Of a stretch of 47,253 bases of DNA, positions 9,341 to 17,086 are shown in pieces. The notes below the pieces were generated by a model that saw only the letters and a list, made by a program, of their open reading frames with translations, had not been told where the DNA came from and ran no database searches. Both the position numbers and the translations under genes were made by a program. Location of the stretch: the NCBI GenBank assembly GCA_900542555.1, contig UQNU01000010.1, positions 1 to 47,253 of the forward strand, in the 5' to 3' direction. How positions within the stretch are numbered: position 1 is the first letter of the stretch; every line of letters starts with the position of its first letter. Origin of the DNA: an uncultured Collinsella sp. GTDB taxonomy: Bacteria > Actinomycetota > Coriobacteriia > Coriobacteriales > Coriobacteriaceae.

Positions 9341-9360
9341 AAGGGGCCTCCGAGCCCCTT
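9341..9360 (+). terminator. Terminator-like hairpin after the cinA-like gene
   Basis: AAGGGGC and GCCCCTT form a perfect 7-bp stem around CTCCGA, ten bases after the stop codon. The following sequence AATTG lacks a good T-tract, so termination may be partial. Confidence 0.55.
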
Positions 9361-9437
9361 AATTGTGGAGATAGGGACCTTAGGCTCATTTGGCGTTTGT
9401 GCTGGTTGTAGATGTATTTTTGCCTGCCTTGTTCATA

Positions 9438-9497
9438 TTTGGTTCTTTGTGGTCAAGCATTTGGTCAGTGTTTGGTCGGCGTTTGGTTGGGTTTTGG
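9438..9497. repeat. TTTGGT(C) repeats phased at 11 bp upstream of recA
   Basis: TTTGG(T) starts at 9460, 9471, 9482 and 9493, exactly 11 bp apart. Another TTTGGT starts at 9438, two periods earlier, and a degenerate TGTGGTC lies at 9448. The array ends about 33 bp before the recA -35 element. Helical phasing suggests a multi-site protein binding region or curved DNA, but no factor is known from the sequence. Confidence 0.6.
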
Positions 9498-9529
9498 AAA
9501 GACCGCCTGCATATGATTGGCCTGAACGG

Positions 9530-9558
9530 TTGACCACGAACAGCCGTTCGTTTATTAT
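9530..9558 (+). promoter_or_regulatory. recA promoter with LexA box in the spacer
   Basis: TTGACC (9530-9535) and TATTAT (9553-9558) are separated by exactly 17 bp. The perfect SOS palindrome CGAACAGCCGTTCG (9537-9550) fills that spacer, so bound LexA would directly block RNA polymerase. The expected start site is near 9565, giving a leader of roughly 20-25 nt. Confidence 0.9.
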
Positions 9559-9588
9559 CGATGCAGGTTGTTAAGAGGAGGGCTATTC

Positions 9589-10737
9589 ATGGCCAAGAAT
9601 TCAGGTCCCGTACGTACCGTTCATGCTCGCACGACGGGTAAAGAGCGCGATGAGATGATCGCCACCACCAAGGCCGAGATCGAGAAGAAATTCGGCCTGG
9701 GTTCCATCATGAGGTACGGCGACGGTGGTCCCGAGCTCGAGGTCGAGGCCATTCCCACGGGCGCCCTGGCCCTCGATGCCGCACTGGGTATCGGCGGCGT
9801 GCCGCGCGGCCGTATCGTCGAGATTTACGGTCCTGAGTCCTCCGGTAAGACGACGCTTTCGCTCGAGATCCTGGCCGAGGCCCAGGCAATGGGTGGCGTT
9901 GTGGCATTTATCGATGCCGAGCATGCGCTTGATCCCACGTATGCCGCGCGCATCGGCGTGGATATCGACGAGGTGCTCATTTCCCAGCCCGATACGGGTG
10001 AGCAGGCGCTCGAAATCGTTGACATGCTTGTGCGTTCTGGTGCCATCGATGCCATCGTCGTCGACTCCGTCGCCGCGCTGACCCCGCGTGCCGAGATCGA
10101 GGGAGAAATCGGCGACACTACGGTCGGTCTTCAGGCTCGCCTGATGAGCCAGGCGCTCCGCAAGCTCGCCGGCTCGCTGTCCAAGTCCAACACGACGTGC
10201 ATCTTCATTAACCAGCTGCGTGAGAAGATCGGCGTCATGTTCGGCAACCCCGAGACTACGACGGGCGGCCGCGCCCTTAAGTTCTTCTCTTCGGTGCGTA
10301 TCGACATTCGCCGTATCGACAGCATTAAGCTTAAGGACGAGGTTATCGGTAACCGCGTGCGCGCCAAGGTCGTTAAGAACAAGGTGGCAGCTCCGTTCCG
10401 TTCTGCTGAGTTCGACATCATGTACGGTACGGGCATCTCTAAGGAGGGCTCGATTCTGGACATGGCTGTCGAGTGCGGCATCTGCAAGAAGATGGGCTCC
10501 TGGTTTGCCTATGGCGAGGACAAGCTCGGCAACGGTCGCGAGGCCGCCAAGGCGTTCCTGCGCGAACACCCCGATTGCGCTGACGAGATTGAGCATAAGG
10601 TCCGCCTTGCCTGCGGGCTTGAGTTTGATGACGATGCTCCGTCCGAGGTGGAGCTGACCGATCAGCCTGCGCCTGAGGAGTTTGACGAGCTTTACGCTAT
10701 CGATGGTTCCGCCATGCTCGATGATGACGACGAGTAG
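9589..10737 (+). CDS. recA: Recombinase RecA
   Basis: A 382-residue RecA, the strand-exchange ATPase of homologous recombination and co-protease for LexA self-cleavage. Walker A GPESSGKT is at residues 81-88, the LARLMSQALRKL-type loop L1 region and the FINQLREKIGVMFGNPETTTGG L2 block are present in substance, and the acidic C-terminus ends in DDDDE. The start is ATG 9589, seven codons into the open frame, because AAGAGGAGGG lies at 9573-9582; the TTG at 9568 is less likely. The promoter carries a perfect LexA box. The recX gene follows after 11 bp, the usual arrangement for a RecA modulator. Confidence 0.98.
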   Translation: MAKNSGPVRTVHARTTGKERDEMIATTKAEIEKKFGLGSIMRYGDGGPELEVEAIPTGALALDAALGIGGVPRGRIVEIYGPESSGKTTLSLEILAEAQAMGGVVAFIDAEHALDPTYAARIGVDIDEVLISQPDTGEQALEIVDMLVRSGAIDAIVVDSVAALTPRAEIEGEIGDTTVGLQARLMSQALRKLAGSLSKSNTTCIFINQLREKIGVMFGNPETTTGGRALKFFSSVRIDIRRIDSIKLKDEVIGNRVRAKVVKNKVAAPFRSAEFDIMYGTGISKEGSILDMAVECGICKKMGSWFAYGEDKLGNGREAAKAFLREHPDCADEIEHKVRLACGLEFDDDAPSEVELTDQPAPEEFDELYAIDGSAMLDDDDE

Positions 10738-10748
10738 CGGTTACGCTC

Positions 10749-11441
10749 ATGTCGTATACGGTGACCGAGGCCACGGTCGTCTATCCCGATAAGAAGGCGG
10801 CCTCCTCGTTCTCGAGCGGATATGCGTCCAAAAAGCCTTGCGCACATATCGATTGTGAGCTTGAGGGCGGTTTTGAGCGGTCCATTTGGATTCCCGTGCG
10901 GGTTGCGCGCCTGTATGTCAAAAACCGCCCCGATCTTCCCTGTGATTGGGACAACTTTCGTGAGGCGGTGCAGCTCATCGAGCGTAAATGTGCACTTACC
11001 ATGGTGACCGAGATGTTATCGCGCCGCGACCATGCGACGGGTGAGGTCCGTGACAAGCTGGCTCGCTACGGCTTTCGCCAACCCGCGATCGATTTCGCCG
11101 TCGAGCGCGCCACCGAGTATCGCTTTTTAGACGAGAACCGCTTTTGCTCGCACTTTATCGAGGAACGCAAGCGGCGCGGTTGGGGACAGCGCAAAATCGA
11201 GACCGAGCTCAAGCGCCGTCATGTCGTGCTCGATGACATTCCCGGTTATCCCGAGGATTATTTTGCCGTCGAAGACGATTTGGCGCGTGCGTCAGCCCTG
11301 CTCGCCAAGCGGCGTGTTCCAGAGACGCGCGGATTCGAAAAACTGGTTCGGTTTTTGATGGGCAAGGGCTTCTCGTATCACATCGCCGCCGATGCCGTTA
11401 AGGCACGTCTCGATGCCGAATGCGAGGAATGTGCGGTTTAG
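10749..11441 (+). CDS. recX: Regulatory protein RecX
   Basis: A 230-residue RecX-family protein. RecX binds RecA filaments and limits their growth and ATPase activity. The three-helix repeats characteristic of the family are visible: residues around ALTMVTEMLSRRDHATGEVRDKL, the FLDENRFCSHFIEERKRRGWG block, and a last repeat near FLMGKGFSYHIAADAV. A basic N-terminal extension of about 75 residues precedes them. It lies 11 bp after recA in the same direction and probably shares the SOS-controlled transcript. The following 250-bp gap marks the end of that unit. Confidence 0.9.
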   Translation: MSYTVTEATVVYPDKKAASSFSSGYASKKPCAHIDCELEGGFERSIWIPVRVARLYVKNRPDLPCDWDNFREAVQLIERKCALTMVTEMLSRRDHATGEVRDKLARYGFRQPAIDFAVERATEYRFLDENRFCSHFIEERKRRGWGQRKIETELKRRHVVLDDIPGYPEDYFAVEDDLARASALLAKRRVPETRGFEKLVRFLMGKGFSYHIAADAVKARLDAECEECAV

Positions 11442-11503
11442 GCGTATGCGTTTTGTGGTCCTGCCGTTCACCGTGTTTTAGCCGCCGTGCCGGGGCCATT
11501 TAT

Positions 11504-11532
11504 TTGACAGTTGTTGTGGTTCAACGTACGAT
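11504..11532 (+). promoter_or_regulatory. Predicted promoter of the RNase Y operon
   Basis: A consensus -35 TTGACA (11504-11509) and a -10-like TACGAT (11527-11532) have the ideal 17-bp spacing. The start site would be near 11540, leaving a leader of about 160 nt before the RNase Y start. Confidence 0.75.
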
Positions 11533-11637
11533 AAACACTGTCATTTGCTTTGTGATATGTGCTCATCTGTGATGAGTTTGTTTATATGTTTATCTGTATC
11601 CGACCCGCATAAGCTGCGCCCATATTACTCAAATGTC

Positions 11638-11663
11638 GCGAGCCGTTCGTAAGGACGGTTCGC
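11638..11663 (+). promoter_or_regulatory. Stable leader hairpin upstream of rny
   Basis: GCGAGCCGT pairs with ACGGTTCGC, with one G-U pair. Inside, a T-G and a C-G pair close a GTAA tetraloop. TTTGTTGTGT follows, so it resembles a weak terminator inside the 5' leader. It could be an attenuator or a site where RNase Y limits its own mRNA; neither is shown by the sequence alone. Confidence 0.55.
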
Positions 11664-11698
11664 TTTGTTGTGTAACGAATCCATAAAAAGGAGTGAGC

Positions 11699-13249
11699 AT
11701 GCCTATCATCGCAGCGCTCGTTGGCATCGTTTTGGGTGCCATCGCCGCCATTGCCTACATGCGCACCGCCAAGCAGGGTAGTCTTCACGAGGCCGACGAA
11801 AAGATCCAGTCGGCACACGCACAGGCTGAGTCCCTGATCGGTGATGCTAAGCGTCAGGCCGAGACCCTCAAAAAAGAGGCTCTGCTCGAGGCTAAAGAGG
11901 AGATCATCAAGAACAAGCAGGCCGCCGAGGCCGAGGACAAGCAGCGTAAGAGCGAGATTCGTACACTCGAGAACCGTGTGATGCAGCGCGAGGAGTCCCT
12001 TGATCGCCGAAACGACGCTCTCGACAAGCGTGAGCACCAGCTGTCCAGCCAGGCCGGTCAGGTCGAGAAGCGCTCCCGCGAGCTTGAGGAGCTCTGCGCC
12101 AAGCAGACCTCCGAGCTCGAGCGTATCGCCGACCTGACCCGTGAGGACGCCCACAAGGAGCTCCTCGATAAGGTTCGCGGCGAGGTCACCCACGAGGCTG
12201 CCACGATCATTCGCGAGTCCGAGCAGCAGGTTCGCGCCGAGTGCCACAAGACCGCCCAGGAGATTCTGTCCCTGGCGATTCAGCGCTGCGCTGCCGACCA
12301 CACAGCCGAGGTCACCGTTACCTCCGTGCACATTCCCTCTGATGACCTCAAGGGCCGTATCATCGGTCGCGAGGGTCGCAACATCCGGACCTTCGAGCAG
12401 GTTTCCGGCGTCAACCTCGTGATCGACGACACGCCCGAGACCGTCGTTCTTTCGAGCTTCGACCCGGTCCGTCGTGAGACCGCCCGTGTTGCCCTCGAGA
12501 ACCTCATCGCCGACGGCCGCATTCACCCCGCCCGCATCGAGGAGATGTATCACAAGGCTGCCGACCTGGTTCAGCAGCGCGTGCGCGAGGCTGGCGAGCA
12601 GGCTGCCTTCGATACCGGCATCCACGACCTGCATCCCGAGATCGTCAAGACCCTTGGTGCCCTGCGCTACCGTACCTCGTTTGGTCAGAACGTGCTTCAG
12701 CACTCCCTCGAAGTCTCTGACCTGTGCGGCGTGATGGCTTCCGAGCTTGGCCTGGACGTTGTGACCGCCAAGCGCGCCGGCCTGCTGCACGACCTGGGCA
12801 AGGCAATCGACCATGACGTCGAGGGCCCGCATGCCGTCATCGGCGCCGAGCTTGCCCGCCGTTATGGCGAGAAGCCCGTTATCGTCCACGCTATCGAGGC
12901 TCACCATGCCGACGTCGACCCCAACACGGTGCTCGATGTCCTGGTACAGGCCGCCGATGCTGTCTCTGCCTCTCGCCCCGGTGCCCGTCGCGAGTCTGCC
13001 GAGAACTACATCAAGCGTCTTGAGAAGCTCGAGGAGATCGCCAACTCCCATGATGGCGTCGAGCGTACCTATGCCATGCAGGCTGGTCGCGAGGTCCACG
13101 TCATGGTTCAGCCGGACAAGATCTCCGATGCCCAGTCCACGGTCCTGGCTCACGATATCGCCCATCAGATCGAGGAAGATATGGAGTATCCCGGTCAGGT
13201 GCGCGTCGTCGTGATTCGCGAGAGCCGCGCTGTCGATATCGCTAAATAA
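11699..13249 (+). CDS. rny: Ribonuclease Y
   Basis: A 516-residue membrane-anchored endoribonuclease that starts mRNA decay. An N-terminal transmembrane helix is at about residues 3-22. A long charged coiled coil follows to about 190, then a KH RNA-binding domain (IIGREGRNIRTFE) and an HD phosphodiesterase domain with H364-D365. The start is ATG 11699, with AAAAAGGAG at a good distance; GTG 11693 overlaps that site. The next gene starts one base after the stop, so it is probably translated from the same message. With RNase J (276-1946), the window encodes two main decay nucleases of Gram-positive type. Confidence 0.97.
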   Translation: MPIIAALVGIVLGAIAAIAYMRTAKQGSLHEADEKIQSAHAQAESLIGDAKRQAETLKKEALLEAKEEIIKNKQAAEAEDKQRKSEIRTLENRVMQREESLDRRNDALDKREHQLSSQAGQVEKRSRELEELCAKQTSELERIADLTREDAHKELLDKVRGEVTHEAATIIRESEQQVRAECHKTAQEILSLAIQRCAADHTAEVTVTSVHIPSDDLKGRIIGREGRNIRTFEQVSGVNLVIDDTPETVVLSSFDPVRRETARVALENLIADGRIHPARIEEMYHKAADLVQQRVREAGEQAAFDTGIHDLHPEIVKTLGALRYRTSFGQNVLQHSLEVSDLCGVMASELGLDVVTAKRAGLLHDLGKAIDHDVEGPHAVIGAELARRYGEKPVIVHAIEAHHADVDPNTVLDVLVQAADAVSASRPGARRESAENYIKRLEKLEEIANSHDGVERTYAMQAGREVHVMVQPDKISDAQSTVLAHDIAHQIEEDMEYPGQVRVVVIRESRAVDIAK

Positions 13250-13250
13250 C

Positions 13251-14336
13251 ATGAGCGACGCGAACGAGCTCATCTCATTTATCGCGTCGATGTCGGGGGA
13301 GGGCAACCTTCGTGTCGAGGAGAACCTTGGCGAGGGTTATGTCCGCCTCCGCGTTTCGGAGGCCGAGAGGCGCCAGGCAAAGCACGACATTCAGCATGTC
13401 GAGGATATCGTCATTGAAATGCTCCGTAATGCTCGCGATGCTGGCGCCGACAAAGTCTATCTCGCTACGACCAAGGAAGATGGCGTCCGCACGCTTGTCT
13501 TTCTGGATAACGGTTCGGGCGTTCCGCAGGATATGCAAGAGCGAATCTTCGATGCCCGCGTTACCTCCAAGCTCGAGAGCATGAAGATGGACCGTTGGGG
13601 CGTTCACGGTCGTGGCATGGCATTGTTTTCGATCAAGCAGAACACCGACGAGGCCCGTGTGGTCACGTCCGGCGTCGATCTTGGCTCGGCCTTTAAGGTG
13701 AGCGTTGCGGCCGACCGCCTCAGCGAGCGTGCCGATCAGTCCAGCTGGCCCCAGGCCGTCAAGGATGAGGATGGACGTTATGTCTGTGCTCGCGGTCCGC
13801 ATAATATTATTCGCGCTGCTTGTGAGTTTGCGCTCGAGGAGTTGCGTGGTTGCGATGTCTATCTTGGTTCTCCGTCTGAGATTGCCGCGACCCTTTATGC
13901 TCAGGCGTCAAGTCGGCTCGATACGTCGCGTCTCCTGTTCATTGATGACGAGAGCGAGCTTCCGGTTGTCGATCGTTTAGGCCTTGCCTCTGATGCCGAG
14001 GACTTTATCCGTATCTGTTCGGGTTTGGGTCTTGAGATGTCCGAGCGCACGGCCCATCGCATTTTGGCAGGGCAGATTAAACCCGTTCGCGGTGTGACCG
14101 CGCGTCTGCTGCGCGAGCGTGATTCGTCCTCGCATGCGCCGGCTCCTGTCGATCTTGCAAAGGATCGTCGCGGGCTACGTATTGCCAAGGATGACATGGC
14201 ACAGTTTTCGCGTGCTGTGGAGCGTGACTTTAATGACCTTGCCGCCCGGTACTATCTCAACCTTTGCGGTGACCCAAAGATTCGTGTTTCGCGTGATCGA
14301 ATCACTGTGACCTTCGATCTTGCCAAAGAGGAATAG
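13251..14336 (+). CDS. Uncharacterised GHKL-type ATPase
   Basis: A 361-residue protein with the Bergerat ATP-binding fold seen in histidine kinases, Hsp90, gyrase B and MutL. The N-box is EDIVIEMLRNARDAGAD with N60, the G1 box is DNGSG (86-90), and the G2 box is GVHGRGMAL (117-125). No membrane segment, sensor domain or dimerisation/phosphotransfer histidine is evident, so it is not a normal sensor kinase. The C-terminal half (about 200-361) is not recognised. The N-box is closer in style to MutL/Hsp90-like ATPases than to kinases. It begins one base after the RNase Y stop, so coupled translation and a role near RNase Y or the next gene, spoVS, are inferred. Confidence 0.8.
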   Translation: MSDANELISFIASMSGEGNLRVEENLGEGYVRLRVSEAERRQAKHDIQHVEDIVIEMLRNARDAGADKVYLATTKEDGVRTLVFLDNGSGVPQDMQERIFDARVTSKLESMKMDRWGVHGRGMALFSIKQNTDEARVVTSGVDLGSAFKVSVAADRLSERADQSSWPQAVKDEDGRYVCARGPHNIIRAACEFALEELRGCDVYLGSPSEIAATLYAQASSRLDTSRLLFIDDESELPVVDRLGLASDAEDFIRICSGLGLEMSERTAHRILAGQIKPVRGVTARLLRERDSSSHAPAPVDLAKDRRGLRIAKDDMAQFSRAVERDFNDLAARYYLNLCGDPKIRVSRDRITVTFDLAKEE

Positions 14337-14342
14337 TGCCTT

Positions 14343-14360
14343 TACCGAGTCCACTCGGTA
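14343..14360. promoter_or_regulatory. Perfect 8-bp inverted repeat upstream of spoVS
   Basis: TACCGAGT and ACTCGGTA are separated by CC. It starts seven bases after the GHKL gene stop and ends 50 bp before spoVS. It could be an operator or a short processing/termination hairpin; no T-tract follows. Confidence 0.5.
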
Positions 14361-14410
14361 CGATACAGTTATTGCAGTTAAAACGTACTTTTAAACGCAG
14401 GAGTTTCTTC

Positions 14411-14728
14411 ATGGATTGCCTGAAGGTATCAAGCAAATCATCGCCCGCGTCCGTTGCCGGCGCCATCGCCGGCATGGTCAAGGATGGTGTGCCCGTCAAC
14501 ATTCAGTGTGTCGGCGCCGGTGCGGTCAACCAGGCCATAAAGGCCGTGGCTATTGCGCGCGGTTTTTTGATTCCAACCGGGTTTGATATTTCCTGCGCGC
14601 CCGTGTTCTCCGACATCCTCATTAACGGGGAGTCGCGCACGGCCATCCGCCTTTCTATCTACGTTCACCAGATCAATCGAGCTGCTATGGATAACGTCGT
14701 CATGGATGATGTTAAGCCTGTGGCATAG
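14411..14728 (+). CDS. spoVS: Stage V sporulation protein S
   Basis: A 105-residue SpoVS protein, a small Alba-like nucleic-acid-binding fold. It opens with MDCLKVSSKSSPASVAGAIAG, and the later RGFLIPTGFDISCAPVF block is diagnostic. In Bacillus it affects septation and spore coat/core formation, but the family is also found in non-sporulating phyla such as Deinococcus-Thermus. Nothing else in the window suggests sporulation, so a role in gene regulation or division is more plausible. ATG 14411 is preceded by GGAG; the in-frame extension to 14336 has no such support. The gene sits between the GHKL ATPase and miaB in the same direction. Confidence 0.95.
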   Translation: MDCLKVSSKSSPASVAGAIAGMVKDGVPVNIQCVGAGAVNQAIKAVAIARGFLIPTGFDISCAPVFSDILINGESRTAIRLSIYVHQINRAAMDNVVMDDVKPVA

Positions 14729-14777
14729 CTTCTGCTTGCCTCGATTCGCCTCCCTTCCATCGTTAGGACTTATGCAC

Positions 14778-16148
14778 ATGGACCAGCGTTCCGTACGTGA
14801 TATTCTTGCCGGTAAAACCTACTTTATCCGCACCTTTGGCTGTCAGATGAATCAGCACGATTCCGAGCGCGTGAGCGGTCTGCTCGATTCGTATGGTTGC
14901 CTCATGGCGCTCGATCCCGAGCATGCCGATACCGTTGTCTTTATGACATGCTGCGTGCGTGAGGCCGCCGATACTCGCCTGTACGGTCAGTGCAATTCCT
15001 GCAAAAGCCTGCCGCCTTCGCCTTCGGGCAAGCGTGTGGTTGCCGTGGGCGGCTGCATTGCGCAGCGTGATGGCGAGGGCCTGCTCACCAACGTCGATAA
15101 CGTCAATGTCATCTTTGGCACGCATTCTATCGCACATGTGGCCGAGCTCATTGCCGAGGCGTTCCTTGACGGCAAGCGTCATATCCGCACCAATGAGCAT
15201 GAGGATTCGGATGCCATGAGCATGCCGTGGCATCGCGAGACCCAGTATCACGCCTGGGTGCCCATCATGACGGGCTGCAATAACTTCTGCACCTACTGCA
15301 TCGTGCCGTACGTGCGCGGTCGCGAAAAGAGCCGCCCCTTCGAGGAAATTGTCGACGAGGTGACCGGTTTGGTGCGCCAGGGCGTGCGTGAGATTACGCT
15401 GCTGGGCCAAAACGTTAACTCATATGGTCGCGATCTGTTTGGCAAGCCGCGTTTTGCCGATCTGCTGCGTGCCGCGGGCGATACGGGTGTGGAGCGCATC
15501 TTCTTTACCTCTTCTCATCCTAAGGATCTGCTGCCCGAGACCATCGACGCCATGGCCGAGACGCCTGCCGTCATGCCGCAGCTTCACTTGGCCGTTCAGT
15601 CGGGCTCCACGCGTATCCTCAAAGAGATGAATCGCCGTTATACACGCGAGGACTATCTGGGCCTGGTCGATCGCATTCGCAACCGCATGCCCGATATCGC
15701 GCTCTCGACCGATATTATCGTTGGATTCCCGGGCGAGACTGAAGAAGACTTTGAGCAGACGCTCTCACTTGCCGAGACGGTCCGCTATGCTCAGGCCTAT
15801 ACCTTCATCTATTCCAAGCGCGCCGGTACTCCGGCCGCAGAGATTGACGATCCCACGCCGCATGAGGTTATTCTCGAGCGTTTCAACCGCCTGGTTAAGG
15901 TTATCGAGACTACGGCTCACGAGTATAACCAGGGTGAGCTTCATACTGTGGTGCCGGCGCTCATTGAGGGAACGAGTAAAAAGAACGACGCGGTCCTGCT
16001 GGGCAAGAGTCCCAAGAATCAGACCGTGCATGCGCCTATCCCCGAGGGTTACAGCATCGATCAGCTTGTTGGCAAGATCGTTGATGTTGACGTTGACATT
16101 GCCAAGACCTGGTATTTGTCCGGCTCCGTTGTGGGCGAGCCGCGCTAA
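14778..16148 (+). CDS. miaB: tRNA-2-methylthio-N6-dimethylallyladenosine synthase MiaB
   Basis: A 456-residue radical SAM enzyme that methylthiolates i6A37 of tRNAs reading UNN codons. The N-terminal MTTase domain carries FGCQMNQHDSERV, the radical SAM cluster ligands are C167, C171 and C174 in GCNNFCTYC, and a TRAM domain closes the protein. I prefer ATG 14778 because AGGA at 14765-14768 is nine bases away; ATG 14772 is only three bases away and would add two residues. Its product acts after MiaA, whose gene overlaps the miaB stop by one base (TAATG). This places both steps of ms2i6A37 synthesis in one operon. Confidence 0.96.
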   Translation: MDQRSVRDILAGKTYFIRTFGCQMNQHDSERVSGLLDSYGCLMALDPEHADTVVFMTCCVREAADTRLYGQCNSCKSLPPSPSGKRVVAVGGCIAQRDGEGLLTNVDNVNVIFGTHSIAHVAELIAEAFLDGKRHIRTNEHEDSDAMSMPWHRETQYHAWVPIMTGCNNFCTYCIVPYVRGREKSRPFEEIVDEVTGLVRQGVREITLLGQNVNSYGRDLFGKPRFADLLRAAGDTGVERIFFTSSHPKDLLPETIDAMAETPAVMPQLHLAVQSGSTRILKEMNRRYTREDYLGLVDRIRNRMPDIALSTDIIVGFPGETEEDFEQTLSLAETVRYAQAYTFIYSKRAGTPAAEIDDPTPHEVILERFNRLVKVIETTAHEYNQGELHTVVPALIEGTSKKNDAVLLGKSPKNQTVHAPIPEGYSIDQLVGKIVDVDVDIAKTWYLSGSVVGEPR

Positions 16149-17086
16149 TGGTTTCTCCCAGGGCAGGTCTTTCCGCCGTTGCGATCGTCGGTCCGACGGC
16201 GGTTGGCAAGAGTGATGTTGCCGACCGTTTGGCAGCTCGTCTTTCGTCCGAAGTGCTGTCGTGCGATGCGATGCAAATCTATCGCGGCATGGACATCGGT
16301 ACCGCAAAGATGGCGCCCGATGAGTGTACGGCGCCGCTGCGTCTTGTCGACATTGTAGAGCCGGGTGTGGCATATTCTGCTGCGCTTTATCAGTCTGACG
16401 CTCGCGCGCATGTTGAGCGCTTGCTTGGCGAGGGCCGCCTGCCGGTGTTTTGCGGGGGTACGGGGCTGTATCTCAAGGCCGCCCTCGATGAGATGGACTT
16501 TCCCTCGGGTGAACTTGAGGACGATCGCCGTGCGGGCTATCAGGAGCTTGCCGAGCGTATTGGCGAGGAAGAACTGCATGCCCTGCTTGCCGAGCGCGAC
16601 CCAGAATCTGCTGCTGTTATTCATCCCCATAACGTGCGCCGTGTGATTCGTGCGCTCGAGATGCATGATGATGGTATCTCCTACGCGCAGCAAAAGTCGC
16701 AGTTTAGTGTTCCGCGCGAGCATTATCACGCTCTGTGGTTTGGTCTGACGCGTAATCGCGAGGTGCTCTACGAGCGCATTAATCTGCGCGTCGATCTGAT
16801 GTTTGAGCAGGGTCTTGTCGATGAGGTCCGCGGTCTTATGGGCCAGGGGCTGGGAGATGCCCTGACGTCGATGCAGGCAATTGGCTATAAAGAGATCATC
16901 GATGCTTTCAATGGTGTGATGAGCATGGATGAGGCTCGCGAACTCATCAAGATGCGTTCGCGTCGTTATGCCAAGCGTCAGCTTTCGTGGTTTAAGCGCG
17001 ATGACCGTATCGTGTGGTTTGATATGGATGAATGTACGATCGATGAGGTCGTTGCTGATATCCTGCATCGTATTGAGGCTGCCTAA
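16148..17086 (+). CDS. miaA: tRNA dimethylallyltransferase MiaA
   Basis: A 312-residue enzyme that transfers the dimethylallyl group to A37 of tRNA, the step before MiaB. The P-loop GPTAVGKS is at residues 15-22, followed by SCDAMQIYRGMDIGTAK, which holds the substrate-binding DxxQxYR-type motif, and RRYAKRQLSWF near the C-terminus. The start overlaps the miaB stop by one base, and the stop overlaps the hflX start by one base. The miaA-hflX pairing is also seen in many other bacteria. Length and motifs are normal. Confidence 0.97.
   Translation: MVSPRAGLSAVAIVGPTAVGKSDVADRLAARLSSEVLSCDAMQIYRGMDIGTAKMAPDECTAPLRLVDIVEPGVAYSAALYQSDARAHVERLLGEGRLPVFCGGTGLYLKAALDEMDFPSGELEDDRRAGYQELAERIGEEELHALLAERDPESAAVIHPHNVRRVIRALEMHDDGISYAQQKSQFSVPREHYHALWFGLTRNREVLYERINLRVDLMFEQGLVDEVRGLMGQGLGDALTSMQAIGYKEIIDAFNGVMSMDEARELIKMRSRRYAKRQLSWFKRDDRIVWFDMDECTIDEVVADILHRIEAA

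Noticed and set aside
9438..9497. The TTTGGT array as a CRISPR-like repeat or microsatellite
   Set aside because: Units are far too short for CRISPR, and the inter-repeat sequence varies, so it is better seen as phased sites.
14411..14728. spoVS as evidence of spore formation
   Set aside because: SpoVS homologues are common in non-spore-formers, and no other sporulation gene is present here.
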